Assembly: GCA_020809705.1 (NCBI GenBank)
Contig: CP085834.1
Span: forward strand, 3,286,001-3,350,000
DNA: 64,000 nucleotides
Direction: 5' to 3'
Source of the DNA: Calonectria ilicicola
Lineage: Eukaryota > Ascomycota > Sordariomycetes > Hypocreales > Nectriaceae
The notes under the pieces were generated by a model. That model was not told where the DNA came from. It made no database searches and was given only the letters and a program-made list of their open reading frames with translations. Shown piece after piece: positions 1 through 11,368 of the stretch. A program made the translations under genes and the position numbers. Position 1 is the first letter of the stretch, and each line of letters begins with the position of its first letter.

Positions 1-1
1 G

Positions 2-247
2 CACCACTCCAACATGGACCGAGCTTGGTGGTCGTGGCAAATGCGTGACCTGAAGACCCGGGAGCATGACTTTTCTGGTCCACTTGTCACAATGGATTAT
101 AACAACACACTTGGCGGCAATGCAACGATCGACAAGACCATTTTTGTTGGCGAGACTGTGCAAGTCAAGGCCAAGGTTCGCGATATGATGCATATTCGCA
201 AGGGTCCCCTTTGTTATACTTATGACAAACTATATACTAGCCATTGA
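2..247 (+). CDS. tyrosinase, C-terminal fragment (cut by window edge)
   Basis: The window opens in frame inside a tyrosinase-type copper oxidase. The first residues, HHSNMDRAWWSWQ, match the copper-B signature of the tyrosinase/polyphenol oxidase family, in which the histidine binds copper and the N-x-D-R-x-W-x-x-W-Q run follows. The rest ends with GPLCYTYDKLY and a TGA at 245-247, the usual end of short secreted fungal tyrosinase-like proteins. The family oxidises phenols to quinones (melanin or secondary metabolism). The copper-A site, the signal peptide and the start all lie upstream of the window, so activity cannot be judged. No intron is visible in this piece. Confidence 0.85.
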   Translation, partial: HHSNMDRAWWSWQMRDLKTREHDFSGPLVTMDYNNTLGGNATIDKTIFVGETVQVKAKVRDMMHIRKGPLCYTYDKLYTSH

Positions 248-1427
248 GTGAGATTTAATGATTTCTCTTCAAAAGAGGCCAGCCTCTCCCCTATGCCGGG
301 AGCGTTAGTTTATGGGATGGGATTGCTACAACCTTTGACATAGCGCGTATCCAGGACGCTACTGGGTCTTTGGACGCGACAAAATAGTTAATGATGACTT
401 CTGTGTCCCCAGTCGCCATTTCACAGTATTCTCTCCAAACGTGAATCTCGTGGAACAACGTCACACTCATCAACTAAGCAGCACATGCCCTTCCATTGGT
501 CACATCGCCAATGGACCAGGGGTCGAAAACAAGGTAGGCGATGACACTAAGCCAGATATGGCAAGTGCCGAGCCAAGTGTACAGCCACTTGTCGCGATCT
601 CATCGCGCAATTCGTGGAGAGGCTACTTGGCTGGATCGTTAACAGCCCAATAGAGAACGAAGCTATGAATTTTTATATTAAAATTTACCAAAAAGAAAAC
701 CCTAAAATTTTTATCGACTCAATCTTGAGACCTCTAACCAATTGGCCTGCCACTGGTGAATTTTGTTCAGCAAAGTCCATTCCGGCAACGGTAAGCAGGT
801 TAGTCCTCGCGTGCCATCTCGGAGTTGTTTGTGATTATAAATAAGTTTTTCGTTCAACAATCCAGGTGACCATTAAATAGAATAAAAATCAGCAAGCTTG
901 ATAAAATATTATTCCAATGTTGTCAGAATAGAATACTCTTATCCTCCCCATCAATGTGTTCAACCTCGAGGCTTGTGGCTCTGAAAGGCTACCCTGTATG
1001 AAGGTGACGGCCCACCAAAAGCCCAAGACGTTCCACCCCTGTGGCCTTGGATCTTGTGGCTGGGGCCTCGCGGTCTGGGCGCAATCTCTGTGGATTCTCT
1101 GGCTTCCCCGCTAAGCCACGGGTCGTATATTAGGCTTTGTTTTCTTGTTCTCCTCCACTCCAGTCAACTACATTGTATTCTTCGACATAGTCTTGAGTCA
1201 CTTCTTCTGATTTATCCTTGGATCATCCTTCTGCGCCTTTTCTCCTCCTGTCTCATTCCTGTGGGGCAGCGACCCCTTCATCAGCGACGAGGTATCTTAC
1301 TAATCAGCTGAGATCTCAGCGTCCAATCTAATTTAGGCTTAGGCTAGGACAACCCTTGACGCGTAAACTTGACTTTTGTCCCAAAACTTGATCCACCTCG
1401 CTGAAGCATATTGAGGTCATTATCACC
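248..1427. other. intergenic, no supported gene
   Basis: About 1.2 kb between the tyrosinase end and the next start. Short frames exist on both strands but none has a family motif or a plausible intron structure. The stretch just before 1428 would be the promoter and 5' leader of the next gene; no clear TATA box was seen. Confidence 0.6.
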
Positions 1428-2387
1428 ATGTCTGAGTCACGTCAGCCCTACAAGGCTGAGCCCGACTTCGAGTTTCCCGAAACTCAGGTATCATGCTTTT
1501 CGGGTATGGATCCCGTGGAGATCAAGGTCTCGGAGCCGACTCCCGTGGTTAGTGACGCTGGTCCTGCCCCGAGCCAGGAAGACACGCACAAAGAGGCCAT
1601 TCTTCCAGACAAGTCAGCGGAAGAAAAAGAAGTTTGCAGCCCCGCAAACGTTTCCGACGACAAAAGCATAGCCTTGGCGGATGAAAAAGAGGTCTATAGT
1701 CTCGAGCCTAAGGATGATGCCGCACCTCCATACGAGAAAGTCGACCAGCGAGAGGTTCATGATGAGAAGGAGGTTTTCTCTAATGGAACTTGGGGTGATG
1801 GTGGTGGAAAGGAGGTGGTACCTCAAGCTGAAGATCGGTTCAACAAAACTCAGCTCCAGGACATGAGCGAGAAAGAATTCTACGTCGCCGGCGCAGATAG
1901 GCTTGAGCATGAGGAAGACACAAGCCCAATTCAAGACAATGGCCTACAGCAACAACCATCAGCCGAAAGTGGGGATAGCAAGAAAAAGAGGTCCTCCATC
2001 GTTCAGCGCCAGCTCGACACTATGAACCAGGCCGTTGATAAACGAAAAAAGGCCTTGTCAACCTTCACCTCAGACTCCAATACCCGCCTCCGTGAGGGAT
2101 ACGCCCGATTTGAGCGGAGAGTCACAGACAGCGGCGTCGCTATGGAGCAGGGGGCAAATGACCGATACAAACGTCTTGAGAAGGGCATAACCAACCAAAT
2201 TACTCGTGTCGAGCAGGGCACCACGACAAAGGTCGCGCAAATGGAAAAGGGGATCAATGACCGGGCCGATCGCGCTGGGAAGAACATTAGCAACAAGGTT
2301 GCCAACTTCAAGCAGGGTGTCAACAATCTGAAGAAGTTGGGCACTCGAGTGCCAGGAATTGAAGGGGGGAGAAAGCAAGCTGAATAA
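1428..2387 (+). CDS. disordered protein with seven 11-residue amphipathic repeats
   Basis: A single-exon 319-residue protein of no family I recognise. The ATG sits in a good context (tcaccATGtc). Residues 1-220 are acidic and probably disordered, and carry a recurring short motif E-K-E-[VF]-x-x around residues 66-69, 86-89, 113-116, 128-130 and 148-151. From residue 227 the chain becomes seven back-to-back 11-residue repeats (227-237, 238-248, 249-259, 260-270, 271-281, 282-292, 293-303), clearest in AMEQGANDRYK, RLEKGITNQIT, RVEQGTTTKVA and QMEKGINDRAD. Eleven-residue periodicity is typical of lipid-surface helices (apolipoproteins, synuclein, perilipins) and of LEA proteins. Membrane or lipid-droplet binding is therefore an inference; no enzyme motif is present. 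The basic tail (KKLGTR...GGRK) could add membrane affinity. Confidence 0.75.
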   Translation: MSESRQPYKAEPDFEFPETQVSCFSGMDPVEIKVSEPTPVVSDAGPAPSQEDTHKEAILPDKSAEEKEVCSPANVSDDKSIALADEKEVYSLEPKDDAAPPYEKVDQREVHDEKEVFSNGTWGDGGGKEVVPQAEDRFNKTQLQDMSEKEFYVAGADRLEHEEDTSPIQDNGLQQQPSAESGDSKKKRSSIVQRQLDTMNQAVDKRKKALSTFTSDSNTRLREGYARFERRVTDSGVAMEQGANDRYKRLEKGITNQITRVEQGTTTKVAQMEKGINDRADRAGKNISNKVANFKQGVNNLKKLGTRVPGIEGGRKQAE

Positions 2388-3369
2388 CGGCTAGCTCTGA
2401 ATTTTGTAGTTTATGATACCATCATGGGGACCTAGGTTTTTAGGCTGGTTGGAGGTTTTTCTTTTTGGGTTTATGCTTATACTGATGTTCTCGATGGTAT
2501 GTTTATATGATGGCCTAGTAAATAAATGAGAATTTTGATTAGTATATCGATGAAGCGACTTTTTAAGACTCACGGATGAGAAAAATGATACGGTGTTGAG
2601 GTTGCTAGAGGATCATGGTGCACCATTGCCCTCGTAGGATGTCATAACGAGACCTAGCCAGCCAGAAATGTCTCGCTAGCTACCAAACACGGCTAATTCG
2701 GCACGAAAGGGCGGTAACTACCGGCGCAAGCAACGTTTTGCGTTTTGCGTTTTGTCTCTGCTTTGGTCTAGGCCCGTCTCAAGGATGCGGCGCCGCAGCC
2801 TTAGTGCTGGCTCTCAGATTCTAACCGTAGCCGCAACGGCCGGAAACTTAAATACTGGGCACAAGGAAGTGTAGTAAGCCAATAGAGTTGTGGCTTGATC
2901 AATGCTTTTGGTCCAGAACTTGTCAATGTAGTATGTGTGTGACAAAAAACACGGCACACTCTCATAAAGGTGAGGACAAGAATCTTGAGAATGAACACTG
3001 AAAAAAAAGAAAAGACAATAAGAAATAAGATAATAAATAAAATAATAAAATTTTTATTTATTACAATGTCTTTATAACTTATTTACTCAGTTTCGTCTCC
3101 CACAGGTGGTGTTGGGGCTGGGAACTAACCCCATTGATAGAAGGTTGACCCATCATTCCACAGCTAAAATTCGCAGCTCAACGGATAATTCCGTATTTTT
3201 GTTGATCTAACTCACCTCATACCCCATAATTCACAGCGAGCTTATAGCCACTCTCCTGAAAAGGGTCAGGACCAGTGGCCGCGTTATCCGTGATGTTTAT
3301 TATGTTCATGAAACCCGTGCCAAAGTGGTACGTCGCACTACAGCTTCGGTGTACTGTGTTTTTATTCAC
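2388..3369. other. intergenic with an AT-rich hairpin-like tract
   Basis: Contains the 3' flank of the 11-mer repeat gene and the promoter of the next gene. At about 3000-3063 lies an A/T-only tract mixing AATAAATAA-type and TTTATTTATT-type runs, like the other AT-rich intergenic tracts near 14.8, 20.3, 25.3, 39.4 and 54.4 kb. No gene is supported. Confidence 0.55.
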
Positions 3370-4617
3370 ATGATGAGGTTTTCAGTTACTGCTAGTGTCA
3401 TATCTGGCATTCTTGTCCCACTTGTTTCCGCTGGCTGCAACGACTATGCCGTTCCTATGACAAGTGACGTCTGCAATGCTGGACCAGACTCCACTGACAA
3501 CCTCGCCGTGGTGGAGGTCATTGGCGAAGACATTGCTGGCAGCTGTTCAAGCCAAGTTGCAGACTTTGGTGCTGGGTATACCCAAATAGGTATGGTGGTC
3601 TATACAGGAATCGATGACCAGGTTTCTACTGCTTCCGCTCTCAACTCTATCGTCGATGCGGAACCTACGATCACAGGAACTTACACATTTTCCTACGACT
3701 TGCCGTATTCATCAATGAAGGGAGGTGCCCAAGTCACCGGGTATGTGACATTTGGCATCTCTGGAATTGGTGACATTAACACGGAGTCTTCTGTGTGGAC
3801 TTTAAATTATGACCCAACCATCGTCTCCGTCGCAGCCACGACAACCTCAACAACACCCTCCCAAGTCTTTACAGGTATGTGCCTCTCGAAAGTCTAAATC
3901 ATCCATCAAGTTATTTTTTTTTCCCGATTAGTTCTCTAAACCTAATTATCAATATGTTCTAATTTCGTCTTGACAGTGACTACGTCGACTGTAACTGTTA
4001 CAACGACGTCAACCATTACCCCTGTCGAGGTGGAATCCGTTGTAGTAACTGGGACCAAGACGGTTACTGCATCTACTCCAACAGTTAAAATCACCATTAA
4101 AATCACACCACCAGCAACAACCATCTGCTCACACTCCACTTCAACCTCCACCACAACTATCACTTGCTTCCAGACCCAAGTTGTCAAATCCCACAAGAAA
4201 CGAAAACAAGTTATTATTGGCGGCGATTACTCTGTGCCTAATTGTGGCGATATCACTACGACGACGGTCACGACATCAACGTCAACAGTGTTCACGCCTT
4301 CCACAACCCTCATATGGGACACATCTTTCACCACGGTGACCGACACAGTCACGAAGACTCTTGCAACCGTCACCGATTACATTGGAATCGAGGCCGTCGC
4401 AACCAAGACTCCCCCTCCCATCACAAAGACGATTCACTCCATCGCACCACGGCCAACAAAGAAAGAGACAATAATTATAATCGTGACTAAGAATATTTTC
4501 CCTTTAGGAGAAAGGACACCATGTTGCACTAAGAGCAAACCTCCACCTCTTCCAAAGGGCCCTGAAAATCCTCATCAGTGTTCATTTCCACCCCGCAAGG
4601 TTGTAAAGTCGTCATAG
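3370..4617 (+). CDS. secreted Thr/Ser-rich protein
   Basis: A two-exon gene: 3370-3874 and 3977-4617, with a 102-nt intron (GTATGT donor, TTGACAG acceptor). The split codon g|tg keeps frame. The product is 381 residues. It starts with a short basic N-end and a hydrophobic stretch ending at a likely signal-peptidase site (VPLVSAG), so it should enter the secretory pathway. Residues about 20-165 form a globular-looking part with few cysteines; the rest is extremely rich in Thr, Ser and Val (runs of TVTT, TSTST), as in O-mannosylated cell-wall proteins. There is no hydrophobic GPI-type tail: the C-end is Lys/Pro-rich (PPPLPKGPENP). I do not recognise the N-terminal domain. A cell-wall or extracellular role is inference. 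The second ATG of the opening ATG-ATG pair is equally possible as the start. Confidence 0.75.
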
Positions 4618-5597
4618 TCGTCATAGTCGTCCGTGAGAAATGACTATTGAGATTGTTGCTTTGAAGGAGGACTCTAATGGATGGAATGGTTTTGTTTAAA
4701 TGTTGATGGTTCAATTAGGACCTTGATCAGCTTGCTATACCTCTGGAGGATATCTGGAGAATTCTAATTGTGTGACATAGCACTTAATCATGTATTTCCA
4801 TAAATTATATTCTCTCACCATGCTCCTAGATGAACTACAATATTCCGCCTTATTTGTCAAAATTCCCCGATACCTGGTGGATGAGAAGATGATAGCCGCC
4901 ATCGTATAATGCGACTGCAGTGGACGCGACAGTCGAAAACCATCCGTCTAATCAGTAGTCTAACTGAGATAACCAAATTTACCCAAGATCATCATCTGAC
5001 GGTCTCCATTTTGCCGTAGTTTTGCCAAAAAAAAAAAAAAAAGCGAAACGGCTGCATGGCCAAAATCACCTATCCCTGTAAGTGGCAACATCACGCAGCT
5101 TTAGTGCATGTGTTGGCTTACAATTAGCATTACATTGACCAAAATATGAAAGTGATCGTAGTGCAATTGAATGATATCGCATTGTCATTCTCTATTGTAA
5201 AAGACAATTCTTCTGCTAGGAAGAAAATTCGTAGAACGAACTGTGGCCAAAAAGAAATCTATGACATAGGGTTCCAATCCTGCAGTGTGATTTACAGCAC
5301 ATTTGCTTATGGTTGAGCGTTTTACAGTGTAACGTGAATGTGTGAAAAAGAAGGACCACGATGGCTTAACCGAAAGGGTGCAAGAAACTTTCCAGCCGCC
5401 ATGGGAGACGCCTGGAATTAGCGAACCTTTAGGCAGCGTGACAAGTGTTTGGCCCCGGAGCCACCTGTCACAGACAACAAACAAACAAACAAACAAACAC
5501 CCTTCACAATAAATTCAGCCTCAACTTCCATCCACCATCATTGCAACCCATCACCCATCACACATCACCATCACCATTTCCATTCGCAGGTACCGGA
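4618..5597. other. intergenic; 5' leader of the 2OG oxygenase
   Basis: Includes a poly-A run near 5026-5042 and, in the likely 5' leader of the next gene, a CAAA tetranucleotide repeat at about 5474-5499. CA-rich, G-poor leaders of this kind are common just upstream of fungal start codons, which supports a start near 5598 rather than further upstream. Confidence 0.5.
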
Positions 5598-7194
5598 ATG
5601 TCTCGACCTGCCAAGGAGGACGGCACTTCGGGCTAAGAGGCTGCCGTCACTGTGATCGATTCTCTATTCAACTCCGTCGTGTCTACCTTGAAAGACAGCA
5701 CCGGCAAGGATGTCTTCACCGTCGGCGGTAAGCTAGACATTGCCGACCCGTCCCTGGATGCGACGCCCGGAAAAGGCCCTCTTGTCCTACGATGGGAGTC
5801 TGGCCATCAGCACAACAAAATCGTCCTGCCCGTGCAGAGCGACGACGAGTCGCAAAAGTCGTTCGCGAAGCTTGTCGGCGACTGTGAACCAGCAAAGTTT
5901 GGCTTGGGCGGCGAGAATGTCTATCACGAAGAATACAGAAAGGCCGGGAAGCTGGACGAAGCACACTTCTGTACCAGCTTCAATCCCTACGAGCACGGAA
6001 TCATCGACACTATCCTCCAGTCGTTGGCCTTTAGCCACGAGAAGAGCGATGCATGCTTTGGCATTCGGGCAGAACTCTACACTTTCAACGTATGCCTTTG
6101 GATCGAGATGTGGTACCACGAGACGAGACTGACATCGGGCACAGGTCTACTCGGCGCCCTCCGGAAAGTTTCGACCACACGTTGACACACCTCGATCCGC
6201 TGATCAGATGGGATCCCTTGTGGTTTGTCTTCCATACGAACACAAAGGTCCGCGCCATCCCCAACCTTCTTAAGAGAACATTAAATGCCTAACACATTTC
6301 AGGTGGCGACCTTGTCGTCCGGCATGCGGGCCGAGAGACCCTTTTCGATTGGAGCACTCTCAGCTCCTCCAAGATCCAATGGGCAGCATTCTTTTCCGAT
6401 TGCGAGCATGAAGTTCTTGAAGTCACCCAAGGCCACAGACTAACCTTGACATACAACTTGTTTTGGACCGGACATGGTCCCTCCATGATGGCCAACAATC
6501 TTGACGCCATGACTCAAGAGTCGCTTCATTTTTACGAAGCACTGGAGAAGTTTGTGAAGCATCCAGACTTCTTCCCCAAAGGTATAGTGTCTCCAGACTG
6601 GCTATCTTCTCACCCATTTGCTGATACTGCTGCTAGGTGGCAAACTAGGTTTTACGTGTACACACGCTTACCCGCATACGGCCAAGGCACCAATTACAGG
6701 ACAAATCGCCAAGAGTCTCAAGGGGCTTGACATGCTGGTGTTCCAAGCTCTTTCGCGACTGCTCCCCGATGTGCGCGTTGTATCCGTTATCGAGGATGAT
6801 GATCATATACCCAAATCTGGAACGAGTGCTGCGTGGGTTTCTCGCGACTTGGTTCCTCAGGTCGTGGTCCATGATCACGACTACGAACGTGTGGATTTCC
6901 AACCTCATTTTTTGAGACAGAAATCCGGAACTAAAGCTTCGAATTCAATGAAGGACTCGATGTTTCCCTACCGAAAGGTCACTTGGCTAAACTACCGCCC
7001 TGGATCTGTCGCACACAAAGAAGTTGCTGTCACCTGCATTGAGGTAAGTTTGGTTGTAGTCGGTCCAACAGACCAACGAATGTGAGAGCTGACATACTCT
7101 GCAGTATGGTAACTGGGCCACAATGGGTTCATACTATTCGTCCGCCGTTATCATGGCTGACATCAAGAAGCCAGAGCAAGGTCAGAATGAATAG
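5598..7194 (+). CDS. 2OG-Fe(II) oxygenase-like protein with an in-frame stop near the start
   Basis: Five exons can be joined in frame: from 5598 (open from 5637) to 6089, 6145-6247, 6303-6581, 6637-7043 and 7105-7194; the introns are 55, 55, 55 and 61 nt. Counting from the codon at 5652, the metal triad of Fe(II)/2-oxoglutarate dioxygenases is visible: His158 and Asp160 in RPHVDTPR, the distal His216 in SDCEHEV, and Arg226 in GHRLTLTYN for 2OG binding. The length (about 440 residues) and the closing EYGNWATMGSYYSSA segment fit a fungal family annotated as prolyl 4-hydroxylase-like. The substrate is unknown. Oddity: the only plausible ATG (5598) is followed by an in-frame TAA at 5634-5636, and exon 1 has no other in-frame ATG. 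The gene is therefore either newly inactivated, wrongly sequenced there, or starts from an unseen upstream exon. Confidence 0.7.
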
Positions 7195-7458
7195 ATGCCT
7201 GTCCTCAGGTTTCTCAAAAGGTTGTTGTTTTAAAAGTAAGCAGCCAGTTAGTCAGGTACAATTAGATTATGAGAAAGTGATGCTACTTTTTTTTCTCCCT
7301 CGGTCTTTGCGTTGTAGACCTTTTGAGTAAAACTTTCACCTTTACGCCACTTCCTCTACAGATCAAAAGGTGAGCCATGCATGCATCCAAAATCACTGAA
7401 ACTTGTACGCCACTAAAAGGCCAACATTTGCGCCCATAGCTATCACTAATAACAACTA
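7195..7458. other. short intergenic gap
   Basis: Convergent gap between the oxygenase gene and the reverse-strand hydrolase relic. No gene or structured element is seen. Confidence 0.4.
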
Positions 7459-7765
7459 CTACATGAAGCGGCCGGACTTGCCGAGTCAGCAAGCCAGGTA
7501 GTCAAACGTATTCTGGATAGTGTCTCCCAACTCTCCTGGGTACGACTCACAATCAGTACGAGTTCCGATACCATGCTCAGCACCCTCAACAAGAGCAACG
7601 CCCGTATCATTGCTACGTGCCGCAAGGTACGTCTTTTTGGCATTGATGAACTCATAATGGCCTGTGTTGGCCATGGCCAAAAGCAATACCCGAATGCCTT
7701 TAACAGCATTGATCGGCACTATCTGAGATGAGTTCCATACAATTCCTGTTACACCAACGTTAGTC
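7459..7765 (-). pseudogene. relic of an alpha/beta-hydrolase C-terminus
   Basis: On the minus strand about 95 codons read as the last part of an alpha/beta-hydrolase: IVPINAVKGIRVLLLAMA, then GHYEF, then LVEGAEHGI, whose histidine is in the position of the family's catalytic His. The frame then meets a stop just after TFDYLA, but the expected end (GKSGRFM and a stop at 7459-7461) continues in shifted frames, so at least one and probably two indels broke it. Nothing homologous is seen upstream: no nucleophile elbow GxSxG was found in the 1.4 kb beyond. It is a truncated, frameshifted remnant. The family assignment rests on motif memory and is moderately sure. Confidence 0.6.
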
Positions 7766-9139
7766 GTTTTTCACCTGGGCTGCCTGCTCAAAAGCGTCTG
7801 GGATAGAAGTGAAAAATTTGCGGTTAAAATAGGAAGAGAAATGTAAACGATCCCAATTGTGTTTTCTCACGCTTGAAGGATGAGCTCAAGATGGCTTTTT
7901 CTCCAAACACTCAGTGACCTGGCGTTCTGCATCTCATCTCTGTCAGCGAGTATAAATCAGATTTGTAACGAAATCTCAGCAAAGGCGTGCGGCTCCATTG
8001 GTCCAGTGATTTTTTGTGAGCAAAATATTCTGTCATGATTCGCAACTATGGCAAGGCACACAGAGCCTGGACCGCGTGCTTATCGGCAATGCGGTTGCAT
8101 TTGAGAATACGTTTGCAAACTTACCAGCAAGGCGGACAACGATGGGGAAGGGCCAGCCTTCAGATACAATGGGCGGCAGTGCCAGCTCTTTTTACTTTCA
8201 GCGGTCCATCAGCCTCAAACCTTCAGCTAATTGCTTCCGATTCGCAGATTGGAATGTGGCTTGGCGTGGTGGATTGCCTGGACCACTGGAGGCTATTGGC
8301 ATCTAGACTGAGGGCCTGACAATTGGGAGTCGGGCTGAGCCAGCCAGTCAGTGACGACAGAATGCATTGGCTGAAATGCTTGGGTCTGCTAGTGCTGCGC
8401 CATCCCCGGAGTTATCGACTGTCGGACACGTTGCAGTCGATTTCAGGCAATGGTGGCTGAAAAGTGGCGTCCGCGAGCCAGGTCCAAAAAGTCTGTTGGT
8501 CCATAGGGCTGCGAGACCATCATGGACCGAGATGCCGATTGAACCGGATTCAAGTCACATGACCTGGGCCAGGTCGAGTTCAATTTGCTGAACTTGCACA
8601 AGCCAACGCCAACTCTGACTCGACCCCTCGACTAATCCTGTCATGGTTAGGTGCCCATCGCAAAATATGCTCTTTTGTGATGGAAAAGCGGCAATCCAGC
8701 AGCCAGCGAGACCCGGCGCTGTCCCTTCTCTTTGACGATGGCGCCCCCCAGGGCCGAGTTTGGTGGCTGCGTTAACTATCGAGTGGATTGCTGAATCGCT
8801 AAGACCAAAGAGGTCATCGAGGCCCGCCTTTAATGCGTTGTACAGTATTGATATTGACAAGCTGAAAGTGGGGATACCGTTGGCCCAGCCAATTCATCGT
8901 ACGAGAGGGATTGGCATCGGTAGTTGGCTTTCAGGCTATTGTTCCAGATGCATCGTCGCGCCCGAGTCCAGCCCGACTTACCGCTTGTTATTGACAGGAG
9001 ATTAGCTTCTGGCTTTTAGGGCATCGATACAAGGGCTTTTATTCAGCTTTAGATAGCCGTATTTATAAATAAATACGATTGTCCCAGCAAAATTTGCATC
9101 TACATCCACTCAATTCTTTCCATCTTCAAGAGTGTCACG
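7766..9139. other. intergenic, promoter side of the FAD oxidase
   Basis: No supported gene in about 1.4 kb. A TATA-like TATTTATAAATAAATA stretch at about 9059-9074 lies some 70 bases upstream of the start codon at 9140 and is a reasonable core-promoter candidate for the FAD oxidase. Confidence 0.45.
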
Positions 9140-10826
9140 ATGAAGTACATTGATCCCACCGTGGGGCTGGCACTTGTCGCAGCAGCGACTCAAGCCTTGG
9201 CAAACCCATACACCAGCACTTGCGTACGCTGATCAACCTCCGTACAGATTTCATTGTATCTCAGCTAACGATTTTGCATAGTGCAAAGATCTTGCCAAGG
9301 ATGTTCCGTCAATTTACCATGGTCCCAATACCCCCGCATACACCAGCTTAATTGACCACCGCTGGTCAAACACTTCAATTTTGGCAGCTGCATGCGTCAT
9401 CGCGCCCAAGTCTGCAACAGATCTTTCAAAGGCAATGAAAACGCTGGTCAAGAACAAGTGTCAATTCGCAGTCAAGTCTGGTGGTCACAATCCCAACCCA
9501 GGCTTCAACAGCATCGCCGGTGGCGTGTCCATCGACCTCAAGTACTTGAATTCGGCCTCCTTGTCCAAGGACCGGTCATACGTGACGCTCGGCTCCGGAC
9601 TGTCATGGGGCCAGGCCTACAATATTTTTAACAGCTCGAACATTGGATTCACAGGTGGTGCTTGCGAGGATGTCGGCGTTGGTGGCTTAGCTGTCAACGG
9701 TGGACAGTCACTGTTTCAAGCCAAGAAGGGCTGGGTGGTCGACAATATCCTCGACTACGAGGTTGTTCTCGCTTCCGGAGACATTGTCCACGCGAATCAA
9801 AACAGCCACCCAGACCTCTTCAAGGCCCTGAAGGGTGGCAACACTAATTTCGGCATCGTCACCAAAATCCAACTTGCCGCTTTTGAGTTTACCGGCCTTT
9901 GGGGTGGCGGTCTCGTTAGCGGCATCCCGAGCGCTGGAGCAGAAGCGGCCTACCGCCCAAAGATGCTTGATTATGTCACACAGATGACTGTTGACTTTGT
10001 CGGCAACATCAGCAAAGACGTCGACACGATTGTCCAAGTCTTGAACACCTATTACAGCGGCAACAAAGGTCAGGTTGTTGCAGTCAGCCTGGCCAATGTT
10101 GCTGGCGTGGCTGAGCCTAAGACTGCGAGTGGTTTCCTCAACATGCCCAACTCGATAGAGAAGCAAGTCGGCTTGACAAAGTTGGCCAACTTTGTGGCCA
10201 CCCAGAGTCAGGTTCAGCCTGATGGCTATCGGTAAGCAGGCCGCCTCTTAATGCATCATCCAGCTCTAACAAATTAATAGCGAAGTGACTGCCGGTCTTA
10301 CTATCTCCAACGACTACAAGACTCTGCGCGAAATTTGGGATGCAACTGATGCAGTCTACAACAAGCTCCCCCACAAGGATAAGATTGATTGGATGACTTC
10401 ATTTCTCCCACAGCCCAAGATCCAGGAGATGCACGCTGCGCAGAATGGCGGTAATGTTCTTGGCCTAACGAGCGTAAAGAACGATCAAATCAGTACGTGT
10501 CACCCATAATCAACTATTTTCGATTTCAAACACTGACCTGCGTAGTTGTATGGCTGACATCGCGCTGGACCGATTCTAGCCTGGATGGGATGATGGCACA
10601 AGCCCAGCGAGACTTCGTCAGTGTCGCGGAAAAGGTCGCAAAGAAGCATGGCACATACTCTCCTTTCAACTACGTCAACTATGCTGGTTACTTCCAAGAC
10701 CCTATTTGCGGATACGGTGCTGAGAATGTGGCCTTCCTTCGACAGGTTGCTTCGAAGTATGATCCCCACGGAGTTTTCCAGAAGCTGATGCCCGGTGGAT
10801 TCAAACTTAGCAAAGCATCTTGTTGA
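9140..10826 (+). CDS. secreted berberine-bridge-type FAD-linked oxidase
   Basis: Four exons, 9140-9223, 9282-10231, 10281-10492 and 10546-10826, join in frame to a 508-residue protein; the introns are 58, 49 and 53 nt. Residues 1-22 are a signal peptide ending in TQALA. The FAD-binding domain (PCMH/VAO fold) has SGGHNPNPG, whose His97 is the usual 8-alpha-histidyl FAD link. GGACEDVGVGG carries Cys156 where bicovalent berberine-bridge-like enzymes have the 6-S-cysteinyl link; many fungal relatives lack this Cys. The C-terminal segment NYVNYAGYFQDPICGYG is typical of the BBE domain. These enzymes oxidise alcohols, sugars or alkaloid precursors with O2, giving H2O2; the substrate here is unknown. 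Location is extracellular. It looks intact and full length. Confidence 0.9.
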
Positions 10827-11368
10827 GGTATTTTTTTTTTAAAATTTAATTGTAACCTTGGATGCCGAAAGCGATATTTATTTTAATAGCAATCAGGGGG
10901 GCGGGCTGGTTGGCATGGTCGTGAGATGAAAGAATACATAGACAAAATAAGAGATCCAAATGTAAATTGCTGACATGGGCGGGCGACAATAATTGATGAA
11001 ATGAAATTAAAATTCCAGCCGCGTAAATTGGCGTCTTTCATATTGAACCTGTAGGTCCTTCCATGAAGCTTGGTGAGAGCCGTGGTAAAGGTGAGGTTGT
11101 AAGAGGCCAATGACTCTTTTTCCCAAGGTTGCGTTGTGTTGTGTTGGAACCTTTTGGTGTTCTGGTTAAGTGGATCAAAACCTTATACCATTGCACTCAG
11201 ATAAAATCTCTTCAATTGTCCAGTCATCTCCTAAGGTTAGGGTACTTTGATCTTGTAGTGCACTCGTTTTAATAAAAAAAAAACTCGATGAAATTAAAAT
11301 TTGAAAAAGAAAGAGTGGCACAGACTAATCGTCCATGTGTTTTCAAAGACCACCAGTGACAGCAGAGG
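10827..11368. other. intergenic with one copy of a dispersed repeat
   Basis: The 3' flank of the FAD oxidase has a poly-T then A/T-rich run (about 10830-10850) that may hold its polyadenylation region. The remainder includes repeat copy A, described separately. Confidence 0.45.
11065..11288 (+). repeat. dispersed repeat, copy A
   Basis: About 225 bp that align with 23463-23695 on the same strand. Shared blocks include ACCTTTTGGTGTT, AACCTTATACCATTGCAC, TCTTGTAGTGCA against CCTTGTAGTGCA, and a closing AATAAAAAAACTCGAT-like end. Many differences are C/T or G/A. No coding sense is seen in either copy. Confidence 0.7.

Noticed and set aside
4607..4633. CRISPR-like short repeat (GTCGTCATA three times)
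   Set aside because: A 9-bp microsatellite at a gene end in a eukaryote; there are no spacers.
6645..6908. Minus-strand frame inside the 2OG oxygenase gene
   Set aside because: Shadow of exon 4 with no motif.
2..10826. A secondary-metabolite or melanin cluster linking tyrosinase, 2OG oxygenase and FAD oxidase
   Set aside because: No backbone synthase, transporter or regulator is present, and the spacing is loose; co-location alone does not support a pathway.
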